A stretch of DNA of 64,000 nt from Nitrospinaceae bacterium (GCA_024644405.1 JAHELC010000003.1:62001-126000), one strand, 5' to 3'. Positions 32,790-41,305 are shown, counted from the stretch's first letter. Program-made: numbers and translations. Notes: generated by a model not told the origin, from the sequence alone.

Positions 32790-33416
32790 ATGAAACGTAA
32801 TTTTGAGCTGGTGATCGGGGTTCTGGTATTTCTTTTTGCGTCTCAGACCTGGGCGCAGGATCAACCTCAAAAGGCGCAGGATCGTCCTTACAATTTGTAC
32901 CTGTCGGGAAATTTTGGATTCGGGATTCTACCGGATGCCGAAGTGACCGGTTTGTCAGGAAAATTTGAAAACGACCCTGCTATTGTCTTCAATGGAGCCA
33001 TCGGCATCACGTTGCTGGAGTATTTCAGGCTCGAAGCCGAAGCCGGATTTCATTTAAATTCAGCCGATCGAACGACCACATTTGTCGACTACAACTTTTC
33101 CGTGCTCAGCCTCATGGGCAACGCCTATTTCGATATCCCCACCACGACCCCTCTGAGCCCTTATGTGGGGGCAGGTATAGGATTCGGTATTGCCGGCGCC
33201 AGCGAGGATTTTTTTGATTCTAACGACTCGGATCTGGTCGGCGCTTTTCAACTCATGGCCGGTCTCGGTTATGAGATCAACCCCAAAATCACTTTAACGC
33301 TCGGATACCGATATTTCACCACCACCGACCCGGATTTTGTCCTGGCGCCTGCAGGATTTTTTGAAACGGAATACACCAGCCACGATGTCCTGTTCGGAGC
33401 CCGCTTCCGTTTTTAA
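32790..33416 (+). CDS. Outer-membrane beta-barrel protein, copy 2 of a tandem pair
   Basis: A 208-aa protein, clearly paralogous to the previous gene: same signal peptide plan (MKRNFELVIGVLVFLFASQT), same barrel order (NLYLSGNFGFGILPDAEV, VFNGAIGITLLEYFRLEAEA, YVGAGIGFGIAGASE, LTLGYRYFTTTDPDFV) and a nearly identical terminal strand (VLFGARFRF). Extra Gln/Asp-rich residues follow the signal peptide. GAGGA lies four bases before the ATG. A recent local duplication is likely. No clear terminator follows. Confidence 0.88.
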   Translation: MKRNFELVIGVLVFLFASQTWAQDQPQKAQDRPYNLYLSGNFGFGILPDAEVTGLSGKFENDPAIVFNGAIGITLLEYFRLEAEAGFHLNSADRTTTFVDYNFSVLSLMGNAYFDIPTTTPLSPYVGAGIGFGIAGASEDFFDSNDSDLVGAFQLMAGLGYEINPKITLTLGYRYFTTTDPDFVLAPAGFFETEYTSHDVLFGARFRF

Positions 33417-33635
33417 GAGAACACCTCCCCCCGCCCTGTTTATTCCCTTCTTCCATTGAATTTCTGCAAAAAGGGCCTATATTTTTTCCATAGGTTGTGA
33501 ACCCACGGGGTACCCCTGCCCGGACAGGGCGTGCACAGGGACACCCGGCTTTGTGTTCCCAGTTGAAAACCATCGACCGCGGAGGTCCATTTCTCCTGGC
33601 CCTGTCAGGCGGTCATACCGGAAAGGGGGTTACCC

Positions 33636-34739
33636 ATGTACCGGTTGATTTTCAAGATGCCACTCGTTTGTGCCTTCACCTCGCTCCTCTTGTTCCACCC
33701 ATCACTAGTACAATCCGACCACTCCGAGAACCGCAACGGCATTTCTGCCCGGTCAGCGGCTGATCTTGTCCACGGTGTGATTGAAGCCGGCCGCACCACT
33801 TACTCCCAAGCTATTGTGGACCGTCTCGGAAAATCCCATTCCCTTAAAACCACCGAGAATTGGAAACAGGAAAACACCCTTCCCCTGCCGGCGCAATTTT
33901 TGATGATGTCCTCCCGCATGTCAAATCAGCGTGGGATCGGAATGCGATACCGTTTGATGAGCCTGTGGCCCATTAATCCCCAAAATGCTCCACCCTCCCA
34001 AACGGAGCAACGCGGTTTGAATCAGGTGGCGCAACAACCCGGGGAGCCCTTTACCTGGGTCGTCCAGAAAAACGGTCTCTGGTTTTACGAAGCCATCTAC
34101 CCGGACAAAGCCGTGGCCGAATCCTGCGTCTTCTGCCACAACCATCACCCGAAAAGTCCCAAGACCGATTTCAAAGTCGGAGACGTCATGGGCGGTATCG
34201 TGATTGATCTTCCCCTGGGCAGGCGATTCAACAAAAAACCGAGCGACCAATTTCTGTTTCCTCCGGAAGTGGTGGCGGACTATGTCCATTCCATCCTGGA
34301 ATCGAACCGGGCCGTCTACGCCAAACATGTAGTGGATCGCCTGGAAAGCAGGGGGGTGATGTCCTCCAGCGAAAATTGGGAACAAGACCAGAGCCTGATG
34401 CTCCCGGCGCAGTTTTTGATGAATACCAGCCGGCTGATCCGGAGAAAAGGCCTGGGCCTCGACTTTCAACTGATCAGCCTGTGGCCCATCAATATGAAAA
34501 ATAGCCCGGGGAATGAGTTTGAACAGGTGGGGCTGGAAACGGTCGACTACCATCCCATTCGGCCCTATAGCGGCCGGGTCAAAATAGGACGCAAACAGTT
34601 TTTTCAATCGATCTACCCGGATCTGGCGGTCGCCCCGGCTTGCATCGAATGCCATAACGCACATCCGAAAAGTCCCAAACGGGATTTTAAATTGCTGGAT
34701 GTCATGGGCGGGATCGTCGTCACACTGCCCGTGCGTTAG
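33636..34739 (+). CDS. Tandem DUF3365 (Tll0287-like) dihaem cytochrome
   Basis: A 367-aa exported protein with two DUF3365 domains in tandem (about 40-195 and 215-365). Each contains AQFLM near its start, an R-L(I/M)SLWPIN strand and a haem-binding CxxCH (CVFCH near 164-168; CIECH near 335-339) followed by the shared HPKSPK-x-DFK-x-x-DVMGGIV. DUF3365 is a PAS-like haem sensor or electron-transfer module in other bacteria. An N-terminal signal peptide (LVCAFTSLLLFHPSL) puts it in the periplasm. AAGGGGG lies six bases before the ATG. Possible roles are haem-based sensing or electron transfer; neither is proven. Confidence 0.8.
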   Translation: MYRLIFKMPLVCAFTSLLLFHPSLVQSDHSENRNGISARSAADLVHGVIEAGRTTYSQAIVDRLGKSHSLKTTENWKQENTLPLPAQFLMMSSRMSNQRGIGMRYRLMSLWPINPQNAPPSQTEQRGLNQVAQQPGEPFTWVVQKNGLWFYEAIYPDKAVAESCVFCHNHHPKSPKTDFKVGDVMGGIVIDLPLGRRFNKKPSDQFLFPPEVVADYVHSILESNRAVYAKHVVDRLESRGVMSSSENWEQDQSLMLPAQFLMNTSRLIRRKGLGLDFQLISLWPINMKNSPGNEFEQVGLETVDYHPIRPYSGRVKIGRKQFFQSIYPDLAVAPACIECHNAHPKSPKRDFKLLDVMGGIVVTLPVR

Positions 34740-34741
34740 AA

Positions 34742-34779
34742 ACAAAAAAACCCGGGAGCCTGAGCTCCCGGGTTTCTTC
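34742..34779. terminator. Bidirectional rho-independent terminator
   Basis: A stem of about 11 bp (AACCCGGGAGC paired with GCTCCCGGGTT, loop CTGA) has seven A on one side and TTTCTTCT on the other. It ends the cytochrome gene on the plus strand and the MlaC-like gene on the minus strand. Confidence 0.88.
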
Positions 34780-34802
34780 TAAAACCGCCTGTCGAGGGGG
34801 GA

Positions 34803-35492
34803 TCAGGCGGTTTGTTCTTCAAGACGTTTTAACAGTCCTTTAAATGACTCCTGCCGGATCACTTTCGTAAACTGGAAACGGTAGTTGCGGACCATGCTGA
34901 CTCCCTGCACCAGAAAATCATACACCCGCCACTCTTTGCCGACCCGTTTCAACTTGTAATAGATGGCAATCGTCCGGTCCGTGCTCACAATATTGGTCTT
35001 GATAAAAGCGTAGTCCCCTTTCACCCGCTCGCTCAGGAAATGCACCTGGCCGCCCTGGAAATTTTCGATCATGTGCATATACGATTTTTCCAGGAGCTTT
35101 TTGAACAAATGGGTGAACTGAGTCTGCTCTTTCCGGGACCGGCGGCTCCAAACATTATCCAGAGTATGCATGGCCATCTGCCGAAAATCGAACCGTTGCC
35201 CGATCACTTTACGGAGAGCCAGCCGGCGTGACTGAACATCCTTCTTCATATTCTCGTCAGTCACAATTTCAAGAACCTGATCCACTGTCATTTTCAAATC
35301 GGTCGCGGCTTCGGAAAACCCGAAACCCGTTGTGCCCACCGCTGCTACTTTAATCGTCTCGGATTTGGAAATTTTTTTCTGGGAGGGGTCCGCTTTGGAC
35401 GTTATCGCATTTTTGGATAACGCCAGGGGAGGTGCGATCAGCAGAATAGAAAACACAACGCTCATCAAATAAAATTTTCGGTTACTTCTCAT
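34803..35492 (-). CDS. MlaC/Ttg2D-type phospholipid-binding protein
   Basis: A 229-aa exported protein of the MlaC family: the periplasmic carrier that shuttles phospholipids between the outer membrane and the MlaFEDB complex. A signal peptide (MSVVFSILLIAPPLALS) is followed by VDQVLEIVTDENMKKDVQSR and FDFRQMAMHTLDNVWSRRSR, TQFTHLFKKLLEKSYMHMIE, and IAIYYKLKRVGKEWRVYDFL, all at family positions. No other mla gene is in the window. The ATG at 35492 has AGGAGGAAGG upstream; the frame is open further to 35546. A strong terminator follows. Confidence 0.88.
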   Translation of the reverse strand: MRSNRKFYLMSVVFSILLIAPPLALSKNAITSKADPSQKKISKSETIKVAAVGTTGFGFSEAATDLKMTVDQVLEIVTDENMKKDVQSRRLALRKVIGQRFDFRQMAMHTLDNVWSRRSRKEQTQFTHLFKKLLEKSYMHMIENFQGGQVHFLSERVKGDYAFIKTNIVSTDRTIAIYYKLKRVGKEWRVYDFLVQGVSMVRNYRFQFTKVIRQESFKGLLKRLEEQTA

Positions 35493-36101
35493 GAAATCCT
35501 TCCTCCTCACTGCTAGATCCTTAATCTCTTGCACTCTCCATGCCACACGGAGAAAATATAAGGTCGTAACAGCGCATATCCTTCTAAATCAAAATAAACA
35601 TTAAGGAAAATCAATTGGCGTATTAGTAATTTAACATGGAAAAAGAAGGTAAATCAACAAAATTTCACACATAATTGATCGGAATAAAGACACTTTTCTA
35701 TACACTTGAGCTTACTGATTGATTTTATTGGTCTAGAGATGTAATGTTTTTTTGATGCCCTTTTGGGGGGACTTTAAAATAGAGACATAAATGGCACTGA
35801 TGAAAACCGGGACATCATGCGTCGGGCATTCGTCCCACTACCAAAGGGGTTCGTGCCGAGAATTACCGCCGCTTCCGGACCGCCGGGGCAGGGTGTGATA
35901 ACAGGGCAGATACGGGACTGTTTTGGCCGACCTCCTTCTCGTTTCGACTCAATCCCGGTTCCCGGAAAAATATACTCTTCTCACCCCAGCCCAATTACAT
36001 CTTTCAGACGGTTGTTGCAAAAAATTATTGCAACAATCAATATTCCTGAGTATGATTCGCCGTGAAACCTAACCTCTTCCAATTTTATATATCCAAACCT
36101 T
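35493..36101. other. 609-bp intergenic region between mlaC-like and activator genes
   Basis: The first 300 bases are AT-rich (several poly-A/T tracts) and the next 150 GC-rich, with an 82-codon open frame at 35817-36065 that has no signal or family features and that I do not accept. Near the activator there is a perfect inverted repeat at 36012-36036. Promoters for both divergent genes must lie here, but I cannot place them with confidence. Confidence 0.5.
36012..36036. promoter_or_regulatory. Perfect inverted repeat, candidate operator or enhancer site
   Basis: TTGTTGCAA and TTGCAACAA (9-bp arms, seven-base AAAATTA centre) form a perfect dyad 66 bases upstream of the sigma-54 activator start. 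Its size and symmetry fit binding of a dimeric helix-turn-helix protein, perhaps the activator itself. I did not find the same sequence beside nirK. Confidence 0.6.
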
Positions 36102-37418
36102 ATGCCCTCAAAGCACGAAAACTATCTCGATACGGTCTTCAACACCCTCAATGAGGCGGTTTTTGTCTACGATCAGAACATGGAGATCAAGTATTTCAAT
36201 GCTGCGGCGGAGAAGATCACCGGCCACCTCAGCAAGGACGTCCTTGGAAAACGATGTACCACCCTGTTCGATAAAAGCCTGTGTCTGAACAATTGCGACT
36301 TATGCATGACGGTCCGGGACGCTAAAAACGACAAGATCAATTTCAACTCTCCCTTCGTCCGCAAGGATGGTGCCCGGCGCATCGGAGATTTTCACGCCGG
36401 GCTGCTTCGCAAGGACCCCCAGGGCAACACCGAAGTGCTGGTGTCGCTGACCGACGTCACCGAAGTCACCCGCCTGAAAAAGGAACTGCAGGAAACGCAT
36501 TCGTTTCGCCACATGGTAGGCAAAAGTCCGCAGATGAAAGAGGTGTTCGGGACCATCCAGAATGTAGCCCACTACGATTCCACCGTTTTCATCGACGGCG
36601 AAAGCGGCACCGGGAAAGAACTGGTGGCGAGCGCCATTCATTACGAAAGCCCGCGCGCCGGGGAAAACCTGATCAAGGTCAACTGCTCCTCCTTTTCCGA
36701 CAGCCTGCTGGAAAGCGAGCTGTTCGGACACATCAAAGGCGCGTTTACCGGAGCGCTCCAGGAACGCATAGGCCGTTTCGAGGAAGCCAACCAGGGCACC
36801 ATCTTTCTCGATGAAGTCGGCGATATGAGCCCCAACATCCAGGTCAAGCTTTTGCGTGTCCTGCAGGAGAAGGAAATCGAACGGGTCGGCGAAAATCGCA
36901 CCCGTAAAGTCGATATCCGCATCATCGCCGCCACCAACAAGAACCTCAAGGGTGAAGTCGACGTCGGCCGGTTCCGGGAGGACCTCTATTACCGTCTGAA
37001 CGTCTTCCCCATTCACATGCCGCCCCTGCGCGAACGCAGTGAGGACATCCCGCCACTGGCCGACCGGTTTATCGAGCGGTGGAAATCGAAACACAAGAAG
37101 CGCATCACCGGCCTGTCCGATGAAGCACTCGGAAAACTGATGGACCATTCCTGGCCCGGCAACGTGCGTGAACTTGAAAATGCCATCGAGCACGCCTGCA
37201 TCAAATCCCTCGGCCCGGCGATCGAAATGCGCGACCTGCCGGCTTACCTGAAAAACAACGGCAATAGCGTAAGATTCAAAAGAAAACGCAAATGGCTGAC
37301 CCGGAAAATCGTGCAGGAGGCCTTAGAGTTATGCGATCAAAACCAAACCCGCGCCGCCGAACGCCTCAACGTCCACCGCATCACCCTCTGGCGCAAAATC
37401 AAAGAGTTTAAACTCTAA
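36102..37418 (+). CDS. Sigma-54-dependent activator with N-terminal PAS domain
   Basis: A 438-aa bacterial enhancer-binding protein. PAS domain (about 8-125) with a Cys cluster CTTLFDKSLCLNNCDLC (about 52-68) that could sense redox state or bind a metal centre. AAA+ domain (about 135-370): Walker A GESGTGKE, GAFTGA loop for sigma-54 contact (intact), Walker B TIFLDEVGD, and the arginine-finger region. Fis-type helix-turn-helix at the end (ALELCDQNQTRAAERLNVHR). No receiver domain, so it is not a classic response regulator. It ends 92 bases from the end of nirK, which has a sigma-54-like promoter. The target is inferred only. Confidence 0.93.
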   Translation: MPSKHENYLDTVFNTLNEAVFVYDQNMEIKYFNAAAEKITGHLSKDVLGKRCTTLFDKSLCLNNCDLCMTVRDAKNDKINFNSPFVRKDGARRIGDFHAGLLRKDPQGNTEVLVSLTDVTEVTRLKKELQETHSFRHMVGKSPQMKEVFGTIQNVAHYDSTVFIDGESGTGKELVASAIHYESPRAGENLIKVNCSSFSDSLLESELFGHIKGAFTGALQERIGRFEEANQGTIFLDEVGDMSPNIQVKLLRVLQEKEIERVGENRTRKVDIRIIAATNKNLKGEVDVGRFREDLYYRLNVFPIHMPPLRERSEDIPPLADRFIERWKSKHKKRITGLSDEALGKLMDHSWPGNVRELENAIEHACIKSLGPAIEMRDLPAYLKNNGNSVRFKRKRKWLTRKIVQEALELCDQNQTRAAERLNVHRITLWRKIKEFKL

Positions 37419-37434
37419 AGCCGACCGCACAAGA

Positions 37435-37466
37435 AAACCCCCTGTGGACGTTATGACGTCCACAGG
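37435..37466 (-). terminator. Rho-independent terminator of nirK
   Basis: An 11-bp perfect stem (CCTGTGGACGT / ACGTCCACAGG, loop of four) is followed on the minus strand by GGGTTTTCTT. It lies 45 bases beyond the nirK stop. On the plus strand, after the activator gene, the T-run is missing. Confidence 0.75.
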
Positions 37467-37510
37467 AGGCTCTGAGGAGAGTGAACGGGCCGGGGAGCAA
37501 CGACCCTCAG

Positions 37511-38539
37511 TTATTTCCCCGACCGGAACACTCCGGGGTTTTCCGGTCCTTCCACCACCAGCTGGCCGATAGCGCCCTTGGCCACACGGAAGATGCTGTG
37601 ATCCACCAGCGTGTAAGCACCCGGCACGGCCACCTTGAACTCGACAATGGTCGCCCCCGCCGAAGGCACCAGCGTGGTCTGGACTCCGGTGTTCACCGTG
37701 CCACCGAGGCCGCCTTCCGTATATACCGTGTCGAAAATCTCTCCGATAATATGGAATGAGGATATACCGTTGGGACCGATGTTGCCGAAGTACATGCGTA
37801 CCGTCTCACCCACTTTGGCTTTCAAGACATTGGGACCCATCAAGCCGCCCTCACGACCGTTGAACACCACATAGGTCGGATGCTCCTCCAACCCTTTAGT
37901 GATATCAAATGCGGCCACGCCGTTTTCATCCGGCTCGCCGGTGAAAAACTCACTTTCCATCACATAAAACTCGCGGTCCACCGGCGCCAGGCCGCCTTCC
38001 GGCTCCACCAGGATCAGGCCGTACATGCCGTTGGCGATGTGGTCGACGATCGATCCCGCCGCGCAATGGTAAATGAACAGACCCGGTGCCTGCGCCTTGA
38101 AGGTGAACACCTTCGACTCACCGGGGGAAACGGTATTGATCGCCGCGCCGCCGCCCGGTCCGTTCACGGCATGGATATCGATATTGTGTTGCTGGGTGTT
38201 GGACGCCGGATTGCTGAGGTGAAACTCCACCGTATCGCCCACCCGGACCCGCGCCATCGGACCCGGCACCGTCCCGTTAAAACTCCAGTAGTTGTACTTG
38301 ACGCCCTCGGCAATCTCGCCCACATATTCCTTCGCCTCGAAACTGAGAACAACCGTCTTGTTGCCCGACCGCATGAGCGGCGGCGGCACGTTCGGTGCGG
38401 TCGTCAACTGACCCTCTTCCTTACCCGACGTATCCCCCTGGGCAATACTGTGAGCAACACCGGTAGTCGCGTTGCATCCCGTCAATCCCCATATCATCAG
38501 CAAGCACGCGAGTGCGGCTGGCACAATATTTTTGTTCAT
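37511..38539 (-). CDS. nirK: Copper-containing nitrite reductase, lipoprotein
   Basis: Reduces nitrite to nitric oxide with a type 1/type 2 copper pair. All expected ligands are visible: His118, Asp121 and His123 in QQHNIDIHAVNGPGGG; His158-Cys159 in GLFIYHCAAGS; His167 and Met172 in VDHIANGMYGLILVEP; His263 in SSFHIIGE; His314 in LVDHSIFR (numbering from the ATG at 38539). A lipobox (GLTGC, Cys22) suggests a membrane-anchored lipoprotein in the periplasm. GGGGAG lies seven bases before that ATG. A sigma-54-like promoter lies about 47-63 bases upstream of the start and a terminator follows. Convergent with the sigma-54 activator gene. In nitrite oxidisers the role of NirK is unsettled. Confidence 0.93.
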   Translation of the reverse strand: MNKNIVPAALACLLMIWGLTGCNATTGVAHSIAQGDTSGKEEGQLTTAPNVPPPLMRSGNKTVVLSFEAKEYVGEIAEGVKYNYWSFNGTVPGPMARVRVGDTVEFHLSNPASNTQQHNIDIHAVNGPGGGAAINTVSPGESKVFTFKAQAPGLFIYHCAAGSIVDHIANGMYGLILVEPEGGLAPVDREFYVMESEFFTGEPDENGVAAFDITKGLEEHPTYVVFNGREGGLMGPNVLKAKVGETVRMYFGNIGPNGISSFHIIGEIFDTVYTEGGLGGTVNTGVQTTLVPSAGATIVEFKVAVPGAYTLVDHSIFRVAKGAIGQLVVEGPENPGVFRSGK

Positions 38540-38585
38540 GCAGGTTCTCCCCATCCATAAAGTTTATAAATTCATCCTTACCTAA

Positions 38586-38602
38586 TACAAGGATTGTGCC
38601 AA
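38586..38602 (-). promoter_or_regulatory. Sigma-54-type promoter of nirK
   Basis: On the minus strand TTGGCACAATCCTTGTA has the GG (-24) and TTG (-12) elements at the right 10-base distance; the usual GC at -12 is GT. The start would be near 38574, 35 bases before the ATG. The rest of 38540-38960 holds an inverted repeat (ACTTATT/AATAAGT near 38618-38635), a sigma-70 promoter for mobBA, and no gene. Confidence 0.55.
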
Positions 38603-38841
38603 TCACCGAAAAAACAAAAACTACTTATTTTTCAATAAGTTATATATTTGCGGAATCAGGCTGAGAGTGCAATGAAACATTACATTAATTTAATGCAATA
38701 CTTCAGCAACATCTACAGAGGGGATCGAGGTAAGGCCAGCAAGGCGCGAGTAAATTGCAAACCATGAATTGCGCTGCAAGAGTATCGGCCGCCATTGACG
38801 GTCAGCAAGTTCCCTCCCCGGGTAGGGGTCGATAAATCCAG

Positions 38842-38870
38842 TTGACAGCACCCGGCGAATTGAGAATAAT
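38842..38870 (+). promoter_or_regulatory. Sigma-70-type promoter of the mobBA-moeA operon
   Basis: TTGACA (38842-38847), a 17-base spacer and AATAAT (38865-38870) lie 90 bases before the mobBA start. Only the first base of the -10 box departs from consensus. Confidence 0.7.
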
Positions 38871-38960
38871 ACACATAATTTCCCATATTTGAATGGGTTA
38901 ACAGACCTCCTCGCATGGGCCGTGCCCGTTTGTATTTTAAAGAGATAAGGCATTTCATTA

Positions 38961-40088
38961 ATGGACCGATACTGGGAACGATTCAAAACCCCTTTCATCT
39001 GTTTCGCAGGGTTTTCCGGGGTGGGGAAAACCACTCTGGTGGAGCATATGATCCGGCGCTTCAAGGAAGACCGTATCCGTGTGGGTTATTACAAACACGA
39101 TGCCCACCGGTTCCAGGTGGATAAAAAGGGCAAGGACACCCAGCGCGGCGCCGAGGCGGGAGCGGGCATTGTCACCATCAACGATCCCGAACATTTCGCA
39201 GTGATCGGCGACAATCCTTTCAAGAAACGCACCATCACTCACGCGCTGGAGCAATGCGACTGTATTCTCATCGAAGGCTACAAGAAATCGCCGTTCGACA
39301 AGATCGTATTGCTTGACGCTGAAGGCAAACTGCCCATCGCCGCCGATGACCCCGGCATCAAGGCCATCATTCATCAGGGCGTGGTCGAGGACACCTCGTT
39401 CACGGAACACGGCATTCCCCTGTTCCACCGCGACGAAGCCGATAAAATTTACGAGTTCGTGAAGGATCACTTTTACAACTGCACCAGCCCTATGCTCGGC
39501 GGCGTGTTCATCGGCGGACAGAGCAAGCGCATGGGCAAACCCAAATTTTCGCTCTCTTACCAGGGTCAGTCGGAAACCGAGCGCATGGTGCATATGCTCT
39601 CCGATTTTTGTGACCAGGTGTATCTCTCGGCCCGGCAGGAACAGGATCTCGAAACCATCGGCGGCTTGCCGCAATGCGGGCGCATCAACGACGAACATTA
39701 CGGCCTCGGCCCGGTCGGCGGGCTCGCCACCCTGATGGGCACCCATCCCGACAAGGCCTGGCTGATCACCGCCTGCGACATGCCGTTCCTGCAGAAAGAC
39801 GCCATCGAGCGCATCGTGAGCGAGCGTGATCCGCTTCGCTACGGCACCTGCTTTTTACAGAAAGGCGGGATCGGGGTGGAGCCGATGTGCGCCATCTACG
39901 AACCGAAGTTCATCGTGCCGCTGTTCGAAGCATTATCGCGCCGCGAGTTGTCCCTGACGCGCATCATCAACGAACTGCCCTTCAAACATGTGACGGTGAC
40001 TCCATCCGACCGGACGCATTTCACCAACGTCAACACCCCGGAAGAATACGAAGTCGCCCGCACGCAACGCGAACAGGAAGAGAACTAG
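38961..40088 (+). CDS. mobBA: Bifunctional MobB-MobA fusion, molybdopterin guanine dinucleotide synthesis
   Basis: A 375-aa fusion. Residues 1-170 are MobB: Walker A FAGFSGVGKTTLVEHM (about 15-30), YYKHDAH and CILIEGYKKSPFDKI. Residues about 178-375 are MobA: GGVFIGGQSKRMGKPK (about 180-195, nucleotide binding), YGLGPVGGLATLM and LITACDMPFL. MobA joins GMP to molybdopterin to make Mo-bis-MGD, the cofactor of DMSO-reductase-family enzymes such as nitrite oxidoreductase. The order MobB then MobA in one chain occurs in some bacteria. Directly followed, with no gap, by moeA. Confidence 0.93.
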   Translation: MDRYWERFKTPFICFAGFSGVGKTTLVEHMIRRFKEDRIRVGYYKHDAHRFQVDKKGKDTQRGAEAGAGIVTINDPEHFAVIGDNPFKKRTITHALEQCDCILIEGYKKSPFDKIVLLDAEGKLPIAADDPGIKAIIHQGVVEDTSFTEHGIPLFHRDEADKIYEFVKDHFYNCTSPMLGGVFIGGQSKRMGKPKFSLSYQGQSETERMVHMLSDFCDQVYLSARQEQDLETIGGLPQCGRINDEHYGLGPVGGLATLMGTHPDKAWLITACDMPFLQKDAIERIVSERDPLRYGTCFLQKGGIGVEPMCAIYEPKFIVPLFEALSRRELSLTRIINELPFKHVTVTPSDRTHFTNVNTPEEYEVARTQREQEEN

Positions 40089-41303
40089 ATGGCGATGATC
40101 CAGGTAGACGAGGCACGTGAGATCATCCTCGCCAAAATAGAATTCAAGGGTGTCGAAAAAGTTTCGCTGGATGACGCCCTGGGACGCATACTGGCCGAAG
40201 ATATCATCGCGCAGCGCAGCAACCCCCCGATGGACAACTCCGCGATGGACGGCTATGCCGTCATCACCGCCGACATTCAATCCGCGACTCCCGACAATCC
40301 TGTCAAACTGGAAGTGGTGGACCACGTCCCCGCCGGGTCCGTGGCCGGGGTGACCCTTAAAAACAAGCAAGCCATCCGCATCATGACCGGTGCGCCCATA
40401 CCGAAGGGTGCCGACGCGGTGTTGATGCAGGAAGACACCGATCAGAACGGCAACGGCATTCTCGCGAAAGATAAAACCGAAGTCGGCGAAAACATTCGTC
40501 TCGCCGGGGAAGACGTGAAGGAGGGCGATCTCGTCATTCAGAAAGGCGCGGCCATCACCCCCTCGCACATTGGGATGATGGCGGTGGTGGGCCGGTCCAA
40601 CATTTACGTCAGCCAGCGGCCGACGGTGGCCATCCTTTCCACCGGCGATGAAATTGTCGAACTGGACGGCAACCCGACGGGACCGTGCATCTACAACAGC
40701 AATGGCTACATGCTGGCGGCGCAGATTCGATCCGCCGGGGGCATCCCCTGTTACCTGGGAGTCGCCAAAGACGACGAAAAAGATTTGATGGAAAAATTCG
40801 ACTGGGCGCTGAAGTGCGACATCGTTGTTTCTTCCGGCGGGGTGTCCGTGGGCGATTACGATCTGGTCAAGGCCACCCTCGAAAAAATGGGCAACGAAAT
40901 GGCGTTCTGGAAAGTGGCGATGAAGCCGGGCAAACCCCTCGCCTTCGGCAAGATCGGGGAGATACCGATTTTCGGCCTGCCGGGCAATCCCGTTTCATCT
41001 TTTGTTTCCTTTGAACAGTTTGCGCGGCCCGCCATTAAGAAAATGATGGGCGCCAAAGACATTCTCCCCCGGACCGTGCAGGCCAAACTGACCCGCACGA
41101 TCCACAAGAAAACCGGCCGCCTGCATTTCATGAGCGCCGTGGTCTCGTGGGACAGCGGCGAGTACACCGTCTCTCCAGCTGAAGAACAGGGGTCGGGTGT
41201 TCTCAAGTCCACCGTCAACGCCAACGGTCTGCTGGTGTTTCCACTGGAAAAAGACGAACTTAAAGGCGGCGAGTTGGTGACCGTCCAACTGTTGGAGGTT
41301 TGA
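40089..41303 (+). CDS. moeA: Molybdopterin molybdenumtransferase MoeA
   Basis: Inserts molybdate into adenylylated molybdopterin. A 404-aa protein of normal length, with PPMDNSAMDGYAV (about 43-55), VRIMTGAPIPKGADAV-like segment (about 98-113), LSTGDEIVELDGNP (about 181-194), SSGGVSVGDYDLVKATLE (about 249-266) and IFGLPGNPVSSFVSFEQF (about 295-312). AGGAAGAG precedes the ATG inside the mobBA end. Forms one transcription unit with mobBA and, three bases after its stop, the next gene. Confidence 0.96.
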   Translation: MAMIQVDEAREIILAKIEFKGVEKVSLDDALGRILAEDIIAQRSNPPMDNSAMDGYAVITADIQSATPDNPVKLEVVDHVPAGSVAGVTLKNKQAIRIMTGAPIPKGADAVLMQEDTDQNGNGILAKDKTEVGENIRLAGEDVKEGDLVIQKGAAITPSHIGMMAVVGRSNIYVSQRPTVAILSTGDEIVELDGNPTGPCIYNSNGYMLAAQIRSAGGIPCYLGVAKDDEKDLMEKFDWALKCDIVVSSGGVSVGDYDLVKATLEKMGNEMAFWKVAMKPGKPLAFGKIGEIPIFGLPGNPVSSFVSFEQFARPAIKKMMGAKDILPRTVQAKLTRTIHKKTGRLHFMSAVVSWDSGEYTVSPAEEQGSGVLKSTVNANGLLVFPLEKDELKGGELVTVQLLEV

Positions 41304-41305
41304 CG

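Noticed and set aside
33417-33635. Possible cyclic-di-GMP riboswitch in the leader of the DUF3365 gene (CGTGCACAGGGACACC)
   Set aside because: Only a few bases resemble the GEMM core; the conserved GCAAAGCC-type and tetraloop-receptor parts are missing.
35817-36065. An 82-codon open frame in the long spacer before the sigma-54 activator
   Set aside because: No Shine-Dalgarno site, no signal peptide or family motif, and a Pro/Ser/Arg-rich random-looking product.
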